A stretch of DNA of 64,000 nucleotides from an uncultured Saprospiraceae bacterium (GCA_937139495.1 CAKZQC010000047.1:62001-126000), one strand, 5' to 3'; counted from the first letter of the stretch, positions 17,385-26,660 are shown. The notes: a model not told the origin generated them from the sequence alone. Translations and numbers: made by a program.

Positions 17385-17978
17385 CTATTTTGTTAATGAC
17401 TTAACCACCATATTGCGTACAAATTCGCTTCTGCGTTTATAACCATCTACATCGAGCATCAATTTATCATAAAAAGTTAGTCCTTCGTTGACAATAATCA
17501 AATAATCGGCAATATCCTCAGCTGTTCCTTCCTTGATTACGCCAGTATCCAACCACTCTTGTGCGAAGGGTTTCACTTCTTCTCTAAATCGGTTGTACAT
17601 CATCTGAAAACGCTCCCGAATACGTTCGTTGCGAGTAGATAAGTAATAACAGGCATAAAATACGGTCTGCTCCGAAAAATAGAACCATTCTTCGCCATAT
17701 AAGATATTAATAAGCGTTTCAAATCGCTCTTGTGGTGTTTTGGAATTGAGTAAATCGCCCTTGAAAGAATCTTCGTATCGACTCAACAAAAAATCGACAA
17801 AAGCCACTACAATTTCTTCTTTTGTTTTGAAATAATGAATCAACAAACTTGGATTGACATCCATTTTGTCGGCTATTTTGGCAATCGAAGCATTTTCGAA
17901 ACCTTCCTCTTTTAGCACTTCATAAAAACACTCTAGTATTTCCTTTTTGCGCACCTCTGCTTTGCTCTTTCGTCCCAT
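17385..17978 (-). CDS. TetR/AcrR family transcriptional regulator
   Basis: A 197-residue repressor-type protein. The HTH spans about residues 8-55 (ENASIAKIADKMDVNPSLLIHYFKTKEEI); the C-terminal ligand domain is not diagnostic. It stands 22 bases upstream of the AraC gene on the same strand and divergently from the fatty-acid oxidation gene at 18295. It could regulate either side: TetR proteins such as FadR control beta-oxidation in other bacteria, but the metal cluster is the same-strand neighbour. Confidence 0.88.
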   Translation of the reverse strand: MGRKSKAEVRKKEILECFYEVLKEEGFENASIAKIADKMDVNPSLLIHYFKTKEEIVVAFVDFLLSRYEDSFKGDLLNSKTPQERFETLINILYGEEWFYFSEQTVFYACYYLSTRNERIRERFQMMYNRFREEVKPFAQEWLDTGVIKEGTAEDIADYLIIVNEGLTFYDKLMLDVDGYKRRSEFVRNMVVKSLTK

Positions 17979-18294
17979 TGCTATCTTTTTTGTATTCTAA
18001 TCTGTGTGGTATAATTGGTGTCTATTGTCGGCAAAATAAGCATTTTTTAGAGCTTGTTGCACTTCTAGTTACAAATTATTGCCCACTAGGTTGCACAAAT
18101 AGTCATCAAGTTGTATTAATTGCTACTTTCGCTTTCGCTAAATCTTCAATTAATTAGGCTTTTGTAGTCAAATTTCGTTTATTTGCTAAAACTATACTAG
18201 TCTTCGACTAGCTCATACGATTATCGAACAACTATTAGCGTTATTTTTTGACTTTACGAACGATAAAAATAACCGCCAAAACATAGAGACCAAT
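17979..18294. other. Divergent intergenic region, TetR / fatty-acid oxidation
   Basis: No gene seen. It holds a short hairpin or operator-like inverted repeat, CTAGTC-TTC-GACTAG at 18197-18211, and a direct repeat GTTGCAC at 18056-18062 and 18090-18096 (34 bases apart). Either could bind the adjacent TetR protein. No strong promoter box was recognised. Confidence 0.4.
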
Positions 18295-20427
18295 ATGACC
18301 AACCACTTATTGCAAACAAAAATAGACGATACTGGAATTGCTACACTAACGATACAGATGACCGAGCAACCCACCAATTTATTTAGTATCGCTTTCATTC
18401 AAGCTTATATCCAAGCTGCCACTGAATTGATACAAAATGATGCTGTCAAAGGTATCGTTGTCACTTCTGGTCATCGTGATTTTATGGCAGGTGCTGATCT
18501 TAATTTCATTAGCAATCCTCCCGCTGATCAAGAAGGTTTATTGCGTGACTTGCTACAAGCTCATCAAGGCTTTCGACAGCTCGAACAAGCAGGCAAACCG
18601 ATAGTAGCAGCCATCAATGGCAATGCTTTGGGTGGCGGATACGAATTGGCATTGACTTGCCATTATCGCATCGCACTCAATAGCCCCAAATTGCGTATTG
18701 GATTACCTGAAACAACGCTTGGTTTATTACCGGGTGGCGGTGGCACACAACGTTTGTGCTACTTAATTGGCATTCCTAAAGCGACACCTTATATACTACA
18801 AGGCAAAACTTTTGTGGCAGCACAAGCCAAAGCAGAAGGATTGGTAGAGGAATTGGTAGACAATGAACTCAACTTAATAGCTGCTGCCAAAAAATGGATT
18901 ATCGAAAACCCTGCTCCTGTCCAACCTTGGGACAACAAGCGATACCGCATTCCGCAAGGGGGTATTATGGAACCTGCTGCCGCTCAAACCATGATGGGCA
19001 GTATTGGCAATTTGCGTAAGCAAACCCACGGACACTACCCTAGTGCCAAATACGCCTTGGCGTGCATTCACGACGGTATGCAATTGCCGATAGATAGAGG
19101 ATTGGAGATAGAAGCACGCTATTTTGTCAAATCTCTGTACTCCAAAGAAGCACAGAATATGATTCGCACAGGATTTTTTGCGATAAATGAAGCGAAAAAA
19201 GGAAAAACGAAACCCAAGGGATACGATTTCTATAAAGTAAATAAATTGGGTGTATTGGGTGCAGGCATGATGGGTGCGGGTATTGCTTATGTTTCTGCCA
19301 AGGCAGGAATGCAAGTCGTACTCAAAGATACGACTCTCGATATTGCTCAATTAGGAAAAGATTATTCCAATAATATTCTACAAAAAAAATTAGCGAAAGG
19401 TCGTATTACGCCTGAGCAAACAGAGCAGCTTCTAGAGAATATACACCCCACCACGGACGCAAGCGATTTATCGGATTGCGACTTGATTGTTGAAGCGGTA
19501 TTTGAGAACGAAGCCCTCAAAAATAAAGTAACCAAAGAAGCAGAAGCACAATTGGCAAGCAATAAAGTATTTGCTACCAATACCTCTACTATTCCGATTA
19601 CACAATTGGCTAATGCTAGTAGAAATGCCGAACAATTTATAGGGATTCATTTCTTTTCGCCTGTTGATAAAATGCCGTTGGTAGAGATTATCAAGGGCAA
19701 AAAAACAAATGCCCGTGCGATTGCAGCAGCGATAGATTATGTGACTCAAATTGGCAAAGTTCCGATTGTCGTCAATGACAGCCGTGGATTTTTCACCTCT
19801 AGAGTTTTTGGCGTATTTATTGGCGAAGGAGCTTTGATGTTAGCAGAAGGAACGCCTGCTACTTTGATAGAAAATATTGCGAAACGTGTAGGAATGCCTA
19901 CGGGTCCATTGGCAGTAACCGACGAAGTTTCCTTATCGCTTTGTATTGATGTACTAGACCAAGAAGGCAAAGAAAACAGATCAAAAGCAACTCAAGCTCG
20001 CTATGATGTTTACCAAAAAGTAGCGGTCGAAAACCAACGTGCTGGCAGAAAAGTAGGCAAAGGTTTCTATGACTACCCAACTAGTGGCGACAAACAAATC
20101 TGGGCAGGTTTGATGCAGTTGTTCCCATTGGCAGAACAGCCGCTGGAAGCCGATATTATTGGCAAACGTTTATTGCATATCATGGCACTCGAATCGTACC
20201 GCTGCCTAGAAGAAGGTGTACTCCAAAATACAACTGATGGCGATGTGGGTTCTCTCCTAGCCTTTGGTTTCCCTGCTTATACGGGCGGTGTATTTTCGTA
20301 CATCGACTATGTTGGCTTGACGCAATTTGTAGCCGAATGCGATGATTTTGCGACTCAATTTGGGGAGCGTTTTGAAGTACCTGCTGGCTTACGCAAAATG
20401 GCAGAAAGTGGAAAGACTTTTTATTAG
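18295..20427 (+). CDS. fadJ: Fatty-acid oxidation bifunctional enzyme (FadJ/FadB type)
   Basis: A 710-residue enzyme fusing enoyl-CoA hydratase/isomerase (residues 1-190) to 3-hydroxyacyl-CoA dehydrogenase (about 310-700). Hydratase signatures: MAGADLNF near 65, ALGGGYELAL near 110 and GLLPGGGGTQRL near 142. Dehydrogenase NAD fold: GVLGAGMMGAGIAY near 319; catalytic His region IGIHFFSPVDKMPLVEII near 445. It carries out two consecutive beta-oxidation steps in the cytosol; length matches FadJ. No thiolase or acyl-CoA dehydrogenase lies beside it. Single-gene unit. Confidence 0.93.
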   Translation: MTNHLLQTKIDDTGIATLTIQMTEQPTNLFSIAFIQAYIQAATELIQNDAVKGIVVTSGHRDFMAGADLNFISNPPADQEGLLRDLLQAHQGFRQLEQAGKPIVAAINGNALGGGYELALTCHYRIALNSPKLRIGLPETTLGLLPGGGGTQRLCYLIGIPKATPYILQGKTFVAAQAKAEGLVEELVDNELNLIAAAKKWIIENPAPVQPWDNKRYRIPQGGIMEPAAAQTMMGSIGNLRKQTHGHYPSAKYALACIHDGMQLPIDRGLEIEARYFVKSLYSKEAQNMIRTGFFAINEAKKGKTKPKGYDFYKVNKLGVLGAGMMGAGIAYVSAKAGMQVVLKDTTLDIAQLGKDYSNNILQKKLAKGRITPEQTEQLLENIHPTTDASDLSDCDLIVEAVFENEALKNKVTKEAEAQLASNKVFATNTSTIPITQLANASRNAEQFIGIHFFSPVDKMPLVEIIKGKKTNARAIAAAIDYVTQIGKVPIVVNDSRGFFTSRVFGVFIGEGALMLAEGTPATLIENIAKRVGMPTGPLAVTDEVSLSLCIDVLDQEGKENRSKATQARYDVYQKVAVENQRAGRKVGKGFYDYPTSGDKQIWAGLMQLFPLAEQPLEADIIGKRLLHIMALESYRCLEEGVLQNTTDGDVGSLLAFGFPAYTGGVFSYIDYVGLTQFVAECDDFATQFGERFEVPAGLRKMAESGKTFY

Positions 20428-20944
20428 CAACTGATGTTAGGCAAGAGATAAATTTTCCAATTGAACAGGTCAATTATATCTCCTCTTCTTTCCATTACCG
20501 AAAGAAGCAAAGTCTAGGGCGAATATTACGAACAAGATACTATCACCTTTCAATACTGACTTCAAGGGAATTTTTAGACCTTCTTTTAAGTTAAAATGAC
20601 TTATTTTGCTACACACAATACGTCATTTGGCTATTTTCACTGGAAACCCTTGAAGTTTAAACGTATTTTCAAGGGATAGTATTAGCTTGTTCTCCATAAT
20701 GCCCACATTTTCAGTAAGCTTGGTTCCTGAGTGAAATTAGACCAATTTTTTTTCTAACTTACAATCTCGAACTGTACTTGCGTAACATCAGTTATTAACA
20801 AAAAAATACTCGTGACGATAAGTTCAAGTTAAAGAGCCACTATTTCGATAAAATAAAGTCTGAGTAAAATAAAATTTTAAAACAGTAAATAGCGATTAGC
20901 AACTATTTATATCTATACCATATTTTTTAGATACCGTGTAACTT
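20428..20944. other. Long intergenic gap before the first ABC-F gene
   Basis: No coding frame is supported in these 517 bases. The notable content is an imperfect palindrome of about 190 bases at 20517-20704 (listed separately). The remainder, 20705-20944, is AT-rich and may hold the ABC-F leader and promoter; ABC-F genes are often preceded by long regulated leaders, but I see no leader peptide I would defend. Confidence 0.5.
20517..20704. repeat. Long imperfect palindrome (MITE or structured RNA candidate)
   Basis: Nested inverted repeats share one axis: GGGC (20517) with GCCC (20701); GAACAAGATACTATC (20530-20544) with GATAGTAT-tag-CTTGTTC (20675-20692); ACTTCAAGGG (20559-20568) with CCCTTGAAGT (20647-20656); AAATGAC (20594-20600) with GTCATTT (20622-20628). 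Short complementary pieces (CCTT/AAGG, AATAC/GTATT) join the outer arms. The whole can fold into one long hairpin. No open frame. Confidence 0.65.
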
Positions 20945-22804
20945 ATGAATTACCTAACAGTAGAAGGCGTTTCCAAATCGTATGGAGATAGAGTACTTTT
21001 TGAAGACATTACTTTTTATGTCAATCAAGGAGATAGAGTGGCATTTATTGCCAAGAATGGAACAGGTAAATCCTCCTTGATGAATATCATCATGGAACAA
21101 GAAGAAGCCGATGGTGGTTCCGTTTGGCTACACAACAAAGTATCCTTTGGTTACTTGAGCCAAGCCCCCAACCTCGACCCCGAAAGAACCGCTTTTGAGG
21201 CTGTTTACAATTCGGATAACCCTGCTATCACAGCGATTACCAATTATGAGAAAGCCATGAAAAACCCTGACGACCAAGAGGCGATACAGGAAGCTATGGC
21301 AGCTATGGATAGCAGCCAAGCATGGGATTACGAAATCAAAATTAGTCAGGTATTAGCAAAGCTAAAAATAGACTACCTAGAACGAAAAATAAAAGTGCTC
21401 TCTGGTGGTCAGAAAAAACGGATTGCACTCGCTAAAGTATTGATTGATGCACCCGACTTTTTGATACTCGATGAGCCGACCAATCACTTGGATTTGGATA
21501 TGATTGAGTGGCTAGAAGAATACCTCAAGCAAGGCAAACAGACTTTATTTATGGTGACGCACGACCGTTACTTCATGGATAGCGTTTGCACGCAAATACT
21601 AGAATTGGATAATCAAGAAATCTATAAATATACAGGCGATTATGCGTATTATTTGGAGAAAAAAGCAATGCGGGAGGCAAGTTTTGCAGCAAGTACCGAT
21701 AAGGCAAAAAACTTGTACCGCAAAGAATTGGACTGGATGCGTCGCCAACCTAAAGCAAGAGGAACTAAGGCAAAAGCTCGTATTGACAAATTCTTTGATG
21801 TAGAAAAAAAGGCAAAAGCAACAGTAGATAATGATGATGTATTTTTGGACATCAAAATGAATCGCTTGGGTAGCAAAATATTGGAGTTGTACAACTTGAA
21901 CAAAAGCTATGGCAAGCAAGTTATCTTGAAGGATTTTAACTACAAATTCTCTAAGAAAGACCGTGTAGGAATCGTAGGAAAAAATGGTGCTGGTAAGACT
22001 ACCCTACTCAACATGATGACAGGCAAAGAACAGCCTGATAGCGGAAAAGTAGTCGTCGGCGATACGCTCGTCATTGGCTATTACACGCAAAGTGGCATGA
22101 AAATGAAAGACGAGCAGCGCGTAATAGAAGTAGTGCAGGATATAGCCGAATATATCCCCATGCACGGCGGACAAAAAATAACTGCTCGACAACTCTGCGA
22201 ACGTTTCCTTTTTGATGCTAAAAAGCAACTTAATTTTGTGTCGAAACTATCTGGTGGCGAACGTAGAAGATTGCATTTATTGACGATTCTGATGAAAAAT
22301 CCGAACTTTCTGATTCTGGATGAGCCGACCAATGATTTGGATATTATGACGCTCCAAGTATTGGAAGATTTCTTAGTGCAATTCCCTGGTATCGTAGTCA
22401 TTGTATCGCATGATAGACACTTTATGGATAAGATTGTCGAACATACATTTGTGCTAGAAGGCGAAGGTTATGTGCGAGATTACCCTGGCAATTATTCGGC
22501 TTATAGAGCCGTAGTAGAACAAGAAACAATAGCCGCTAGAGCGGAGCAAAAAGAACTATCGAACGACAAACCTGTCGCCAAAAAAGCTAGTCAAATATCG
22601 CACGAAGAGCAGAAAGAATTCAAAAAGCTAGAGCGACAGATTGAAAAACTAGAAGAGAAAAAAGCTAAAATATCGGCACAGTTTGCTGATACCTCTCTAT
22701 CAACCGAAAAAATTACCGAATTGTCCAAAAAATTGAATGCTCTCAACGAAGATCTAGAGGAAAAAGAAATGGCTTGGATGGAATTGATTGAAAAAATGGA
22801 GTAA
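20945..22804 (+). CDS. ABC-F family ATPase (Uup-like)
   Basis: A 619-residue soluble protein with two ABC ATPase domains and no membrane segments. Walker A motifs: AKNGTGKSS (about 37-45) and GKNGAGKTT (about 344). Signatures: LSGGQKKRI and LSGGERRRL; both Walker B motifs end in LDEPTNHLD or LDEPTNDLD. The inter-domain linker lies near 230-320. A C-terminal coiled coil (about 545-619) is characteristic of Uup-type members. ABC-F proteins act on the ribosome or in DNA-related stress; the precise member cannot be set here. Confidence 0.92.
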   Translation: MNYLTVEGVSKSYGDRVLFEDITFYVNQGDRVAFIAKNGTGKSSLMNIIMEQEEADGGSVWLHNKVSFGYLSQAPNLDPERTAFEAVYNSDNPAITAITNYEKAMKNPDDQEAIQEAMAAMDSSQAWDYEIKISQVLAKLKIDYLERKIKVLSGGQKKRIALAKVLIDAPDFLILDEPTNHLDLDMIEWLEEYLKQGKQTLFMVTHDRYFMDSVCTQILELDNQEIYKYTGDYAYYLEKKAMREASFAASTDKAKNLYRKELDWMRRQPKARGTKAKARIDKFFDVEKKAKATVDNDDVFLDIKMNRLGSKILELYNLNKSYGKQVILKDFNYKFSKKDRVGIVGKNGAGKTTLLNMMTGKEQPDSGKVVVGDTLVIGYYTQSGMKMKDEQRVIEVVQDIAEYIPMHGGQKITARQLCERFLFDAKKQLNFVSKLSGGERRRLHLLTILMKNPNFLILDEPTNDLDIMTLQVLEDFLVQFPGIVVIVSHDRHFMDKIVEHTFVLEGEGYVRDYPGNYSAYRAVVEQETIAARAEQKELSNDKPVAKKASQISHEEQKEFKKLERQIEKLEEKKAKISAQFADTSLSTEKITELSKKLNALNEDLEEKEMAWMELIEKME

Positions 22805-22821
22805 GTTAGAAGTATTTTTGT

Positions 22822-22829
22822 TATTTTTG
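22822..22829 (+). promoter_or_regulatory. Putative -7 box for tRNA-Arg
   Basis: TATTTTTG matches TAnnTTTG and lies 19 bases before the tRNA. A second copy, TATTTTTG at 22813-22820, directly precedes it. Confidence 0.5.
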
Positions 22830-22848
22830 CACCTAAGATAATAAAAAC

Positions 22849-22922
22849 GCCCGCATAGCTCAACTGGATAGAGTGTTGGTTTCCGAAGCCAGAGGTTGCA
22901 AGTTCGAACCTTGCTGTGGGCA
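22849..22922 (+). tRNA. tRNA-Arg (anticodon CCG)
   Basis: A complete 74-base cloverleaf. The acceptor pairs 22849-22855 with 22915-22921 (one G-U). The D-arm is GCTC/GAGT; the anticodon loop TTCCGAA (22881-22887) carries CCG; the variable loop has five bases; the T-arm is GCAAG-TTCGAAC-CTTGC. Discriminator A at 22922; the CCA end is not encoded. It reads CGG codons. A terminator follows at 22972. Confidence 0.96.
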
Positions 22923-22971
22923 CAATTCAATCTAAAGACTTCATAGTCAACCCTTTACCTTTTCAATATAC

Positions 22972-23006
22972 AAGTAGGATTCATTCAAATTGAATCCTAC
23001 TTTTTT
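22972..23006 (+). terminator. Intrinsic terminator of tRNA-Arg
   Basis: A perfect 12-bp stem, AAGTAGGATTCA (22972-22983) with TGAATCCTACTT (22991-23002), a 7-base loop and a following T-run. Confidence 0.9.
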
Positions 23007-23055
23007 GTATGACTTACTATAAGTCATCATACCAACAAATCAAAAAACAAGCACC

Positions 23056-23784
23056 ATGAGTTTGCTACAAAAATATAATATACAAATCATCTACGAAGAT
23101 AATCACCTCATAGCAGTCAACAAGCCTGCAGGTTGGTTGGTACAAGGAGATGAAACGGGCGATGTGCCGATTTCGGAGTTTGTCAAGGAGTACATCAAAA
23201 AAAGATACAACAAACCTGGTGATGTCTATTTGGGTATCATTCACCGTTTGGATAGACCCGTATCAGGTATTGTTTTGTTTGCTCGTACCAGCAAGGCATT
23301 GGTACGCATGAACAAATTATTTCAAGATAGAATGGTTGATAAACAATACGTAGCGGTTGTAGAACACAGACCTCAAGAGCTAGAAGGAACACTCGTTAAT
23401 TATTTGTCGAAAGACAAGGATAGAAACGTAACAAAAGCCTACACCAGCCAAAAGTACAAGAGTGCAAAACGCTCTGAACTACACTATAAATATTTGGGTG
23501 GATTGGCAGATCATCACTTGCTACAAGTGAGCCCTACTACAGGTCGTTCGCACCAAATCCGAGTACAACTCGCCAAAATGGGCAGCGTCATCAAGGGAGA
23601 CAAAAAATATGGCGCCGCACATTTCAACACCGATAGAGGTACAATTCATTTGCACGCTTATCAGCTTAGTTTCATGCACCCTGTCAAGAAAGAACAGGTC
23701 ATTATTGAGGCAGATTTGCCCGAAAAAGACCAAGTTTGGCAAATGTATGCGGAATTAATTCCTTATGCTCCTTTCGGGAGATAA
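23056..23784 (+). CDS. RluA-family pseudouridine synthase
   Basis: A 242-residue RNA pseudouridine synthase. The catalytic Asp lies in HRLDRPVSGIVLFA (near residue 72), with the family segments AVNKPAGWL near 23 and GRSHQIRVQLAKMG near 165. No S4 domain is present, as in RluA-type short members. The target (rRNA or tRNA position) cannot be set from sequence. The stop is followed immediately by one of the dispersed AAGAACGTGTCTAAA motifs. Confidence 0.9.
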   Translation: MSLLQKYNIQIIYEDNHLIAVNKPAGWLVQGDETGDVPISEFVKEYIKKRYNKPGDVYLGIIHRLDRPVSGIVLFARTSKALVRMNKLFQDRMVDKQYVAVVEHRPQELEGTLVNYLSKDKDRNVTKAYTSQKYKSAKRSELHYKYLGGLADHHLLQVSPTTGRSHQIRVQLAKMGSVIKGDKKYGAAHFNTDRGTIHLHAYQLSFMHPVKKEQVIIEADLPEKDQVWQMYAELIPYAPFGR

Positions 23785-23860
23785 GAACGTGTCTAAACAG
23801 GAAGTAGCACCACAAATAATCGTGTACGACCAAAGTTAAGACAAAGCCGTTTTTTATTGC

Positions 23861-23868
23861 TATATTTG
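23861..23868 (+). promoter_or_regulatory. Putative -7 box upstream of membrane protein
   Basis: TATATTTG fits TAnnTTTG, 12 bases before the ATG at 23880, or 24 before that at 23892. A transcript starting about 7 bases downstream would have a very short leader, which slightly favours the ATG at 23892. Confidence 0.45.
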
Positions 23869-23879
23869 CAGCTCACACA

Positions 23880-25052
23880 ATGTTTTTGACAATGACCGAT
23901 GAGCTACAAACCAAAAGAATAACACAAGTGTTATGGCTGATAGCCGTAACACTTTTTTTGCAGGTTTATCTGAGCTACAACCTCTGGATTCCGATAGATA
24001 GAACCTATCCAATCGTACCTTTTTTTGATGGTTTGCCCATCAACTTGGGCAATGGATTAACGAGCTTTTTTTCTGTAGCCATGTTGGGTTGTGTCCTCTC
24101 CGCAGCTGTATTTGTCCATTATCGCAAGTGGCTGCTGCCAATTGCCCTTTTTTTGTTGGCAATATTGATACTTGACGACCTCAATCGCCTACAAGTTTGG
24201 ATATTTATCTACATGGGACTATTGGGGGTTTTGGCAATACACGCTTGGCAAAAACTAACCACTCCAATGGCGTGGCGAAGCCTCCAATTTATAGTGGCAG
24301 TTGTTTATTTCTGGACAGGAACCCAAAAACTCAATGCTCATTTTAACGAAAATGTCTATAGCTGGCTTATCGGAATTTTTGAATCCACGGCTTGGCTCAA
24401 AGACAATTATCTCAGCACGGGCTACTTGGTAGGTGCCACCGAACTACTGATTGGACTCGCCCTGTTTTGGCGAAAAACACAAAAAGCAGCCGTCCTATTT
24501 GTTGCACTATTGCATTTTTCGATTTTGCTCCTCCTCATCAAATACGACGCTTGGAATACAGTTGTTTATCCTTGGAATATTGCTATGATTGTGTTGGTCG
24601 TATTGCTTTTTTGGCAGAGTCAACAATCTATTGTAACAGACAAACACAAACGCCCAACAGCATGGGTTTTGCTTTTGTTTGGATTAGCTCCAATCCTTGA
24701 TTTTGGTGGTTACTGGATGCACGAATTATCTTTTGGAATGTATTCTGGAATTTCGTTAGAAGGACAATTATACTTTGATGATTATGCTGCCGACGATTGT
24801 GTCCCTGAAGTATTTTGGGCAGACGACTTGCTCTATCAGAGCAAAGAAGAATCTGCTTTATCGCTTGATGATTGGGCGATGGAAAACTTGAATGTGCCAC
24901 CTATCAGCACACCTTATGCGTTTCGCACTACTGCTAAAGAATTTTGTGCTTGTCTAAAAAAACATCATTGGAAAGGTGGCTTAGAACTAGAGTACACCCC
25001 TCGATGGTCGCAAAATAAACGAAAGGTTCTAATTCCAATGAAAGAACTTTAA
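23880..25052 (+). CDS. Multi-pass membrane protein, unknown
   Basis: A 390-residue protein with roughly eight hydrophobic segments between residues 15 and 285, followed by a hydrophilic C-terminal domain of about 100 residues with several acidic stretches. A motif YFWTGTQKLNAHF near residue 145 resembles those of DoxX/HTTM-type membrane proteins, but I do not assign it. An ATG four codons in (23892) is an alternative start. TATATTTG at 23861-23868 is a likely -7 box. Confidence 0.7.
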   Translation: MFLTMTDELQTKRITQVLWLIAVTLFLQVYLSYNLWIPIDRTYPIVPFFDGLPINLGNGLTSFFSVAMLGCVLSAAVFVHYRKWLLPIALFLLAILILDDLNRLQVWIFIYMGLLGVLAIHAWQKLTTPMAWRSLQFIVAVVYFWTGTQKLNAHFNENVYSWLIGIFESTAWLKDNYLSTGYLVGATELLIGLALFWRKTQKAAVLFVALLHFSILLLLIKYDAWNTVVYPWNIAMIVLVVLLFWQSQQSIVTDKHKRPTAWVLLLFGLAPILDFGGYWMHELSFGMYSGISLEGQLYFDDYAADDCVPEVFWADDLLYQSKEESALSLDDWAMENLNVPPISTPYAFRTTAKEFCACLKKHHWKGGLELEYTPRWSQNKRKVLIPMKEL

Positions 25053-25083
25053 GTATCCATAATTTACAAATTGTTGATACCAC

Positions 25084-25118
25084 TTTGCAGTAGTTTTATA
25101 GTATTTACTGTACTTTTG
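25084..25118 (+). promoter_or_regulatory. Putative Bacteroidota promoter of the nucleotidase lipoprotein
   Basis: TTTG at 25084-25087 as -33 and TACTTTTG at 25111-25118 as -7 (TAnnTTTG), 23 bases apart, slightly longer than usual. The start codon is 41 bases downstream. Confidence 0.45.
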
Positions 25119-25159
25119 CTTTCGCATAACAATGCTACTTATTTCAATAAAATATCTCT

Positions 25160-25957
25160 ATGTCTTACTTATCTAATCCTAATTTAGCTATAATTCCATT
25201 GCGTAAGTTTATCCCAAAAAGTCTCTTGTTTGTTTGGTTATCAGTGGCTCTATTTGCCTGCCAAAGGCATACGCACGTAGTCAAAACTGACACAGCTTAC
25301 TTGCCAATGGGTGACCAAAAGCAAGAAGATTCGACCATAGTCGCTACCATATCGCCTTACAAGCAGAAGATGGAACAAGAAATGAATACCGTGATTGGCA
25401 CCAACAGCAAGCTGCTCGAACTATTCAAACCAGAATCGCCCTTAGGCAACTGGGCAGCAGATTTGGTCTATGAAAAGACAAGTGAATACCTGGGTTTTAT
25501 GGAAATAGATTTTGCCCTGCTCAATTATGGCGGCTTACGGATTCCCTCCTTGCCTGCTGGCGATATTACCAAAAGTAAAGTTTTTGAATTAATGCCCTTT
25601 GATAATGTACTGGTTGTAGTAGAAATTAAAGGAAGTGAATTGCAATTGCTATTCGATAGAGCGGCACAAGATGGCGGCTGGCCAGTCAGCAAGCACATAA
25701 AAATGACGATGCGTGGCGGAAAAGCTCAAGATGTGCGCATCAATGACAAAAAAGTACTGAGCGATAAAATATATAAGGTAGCAACCAATGACTACCTCGC
25801 CAATGGTGGCGACCAATGTACTTTCTTGAAAGACAACACCGTCACAAGCAGCAACAAACTATTTAGAAACGCTATTTTAGAATATATTACCACCAAAACA
25901 GCAGCTGGTAAAGCCCTCCAAGCCAAAGTAGAAAACAGAGTATTTATACTCAAATAA
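25160..25957 (+). CDS. 5'-nucleotidase C-terminal domain lipoprotein
   Basis: A 265-residue lipoprotein (lipobox FAC near residue 35) consisting of only the substrate-binding C-terminal domain of UshA/5'-nucleotidases: LGNWAADLV near 94, ALLNYGGLR near 116, the DNVLVVVEIKG segment near 150 and DYLANGGDQC near 213. The catalytic metallophosphatase domain is absent. In many Bacteroidota the two halves are adjacent separate genes, but the next gene here is nth (8-base gap). It would bind nucleotides or partner an enzyme encoded elsewhere. Confidence 0.88.
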   Translation: MSYLSNPNLAIIPLRKFIPKSLLFVWLSVALFACQRHTHVVKTDTAYLPMGDQKQEDSTIVATISPYKQKMEQEMNTVIGTNSKLLELFKPESPLGNWAADLVYEKTSEYLGFMEIDFALLNYGGLRIPSLPAGDITKSKVFELMPFDNVLVVVEIKGSELQLLFDRAAQDGGWPVSKHIKMTMRGGKAQDVRINDKKVLSDKIYKVATNDYLANGGDQCTFLKDNTVTSSNKLFRNAILEYITTKTAAGKALQAKVENRVFILK

Positions 25958-25964
25958 TAGTCTT

Positions 25965-26636
25965 ATGACCAAACAAGAAATAGCCAACGACATCGCTCGC
26001 ATACTCGAAGGATTTTATGAAGAAGTGCCTATTCCGCTAGACCATACCGACAATTATAGTCTGCTGGTAGCCGTCTTACTGTCGGCTCAATGTACCGATG
26101 TTCGGGTCAATACTGTTACGCCACATTTGTTTGCCTTGGCAGACAATCCCTATGATATGGCGAAACAAAATGTGGAAGATATTCGACAAATTATACGTCC
26201 TTGCGGGCTTTCGCCTCGCAAATCGAAGGCAATTAAAGAGCTTTCTAATATCTTGATTAACCAGCACAACGGCGAAGTCCCTGCTAACTATGAAGACCTA
26301 GAGGCATTGCCGGGAGTAGGTCACAAGACTGCTTCTGTGGTTATGTCGCAGGGATTTGGTGAGCCTGCTTTTCCTGTCGATACGCATATTCATCGCTTGG
26401 CGCAACGTTGGAAACTCAGCACAGGCAAAAATGTAGAAAAAACAGAGAAAGATTTGAAGCGTTTGTTTCCAAGAGAAACTTGGAATAAACTGCATTTGCA
26501 AATTATATTTTTTGGTAGAGAATACTGCCCTGCTCGTGGGCACAATCCTTACGAATGTCCTATCTGCAGCAAATACGGGCGTAAGACGCTGTTTGATGAA
26601 TTTGATAAAGCGAAGAAAAAAAGGGAGCAAAAATAA
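25965..26636 (+). CDS. nth: Endonuclease III (DNA glycosylase/AP lyase)
   Basis: A 223-residue base-excision repair enzyme for oxidised pyrimidines. The helix-hairpin-helix GVGHKTA contains the catalytic Lys, and PVDTHIHRLA the catalytic Asp. The C-terminal iron-sulfur loop is degenerate: C-x9-C-x2-C with no fourth Cys, in place of the canonical C-x6-C-x2-C-x5-C, so a normal [4Fe-4S] cluster is unlikely. It is eight bases after the nucleotidase lipoprotein and 24 before dcd. Confidence 0.93.
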   Translation: MTKQEIANDIARILEGFYEEVPIPLDHTDNYSLLVAVLLSAQCTDVRVNTVTPHLFALADNPYDMAKQNVEDIRQIIRPCGLSPRKSKAIKELSNILINQHNGEVPANYEDLEALPGVGHKTASVVMSQGFGEPAFPVDTHIHRLAQRWKLSTGKNVEKTEKDLKRLFPRETWNKLHLQIIFFGREYCPARGHNPYECPICSKYGRKTLFDEFDKAKKKREQK

Positions 26637-26660
26637 TATTAAAAATTCAACACAAAAAGC

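Noticed and set aside
17385..20427. TetR as the certain regulator of the fatty-acid oxidation gene
   Set aside because: Divergent placement allows it, but it also lies 22 bases from the AraC gene on the same strand, and no operator could be assigned.
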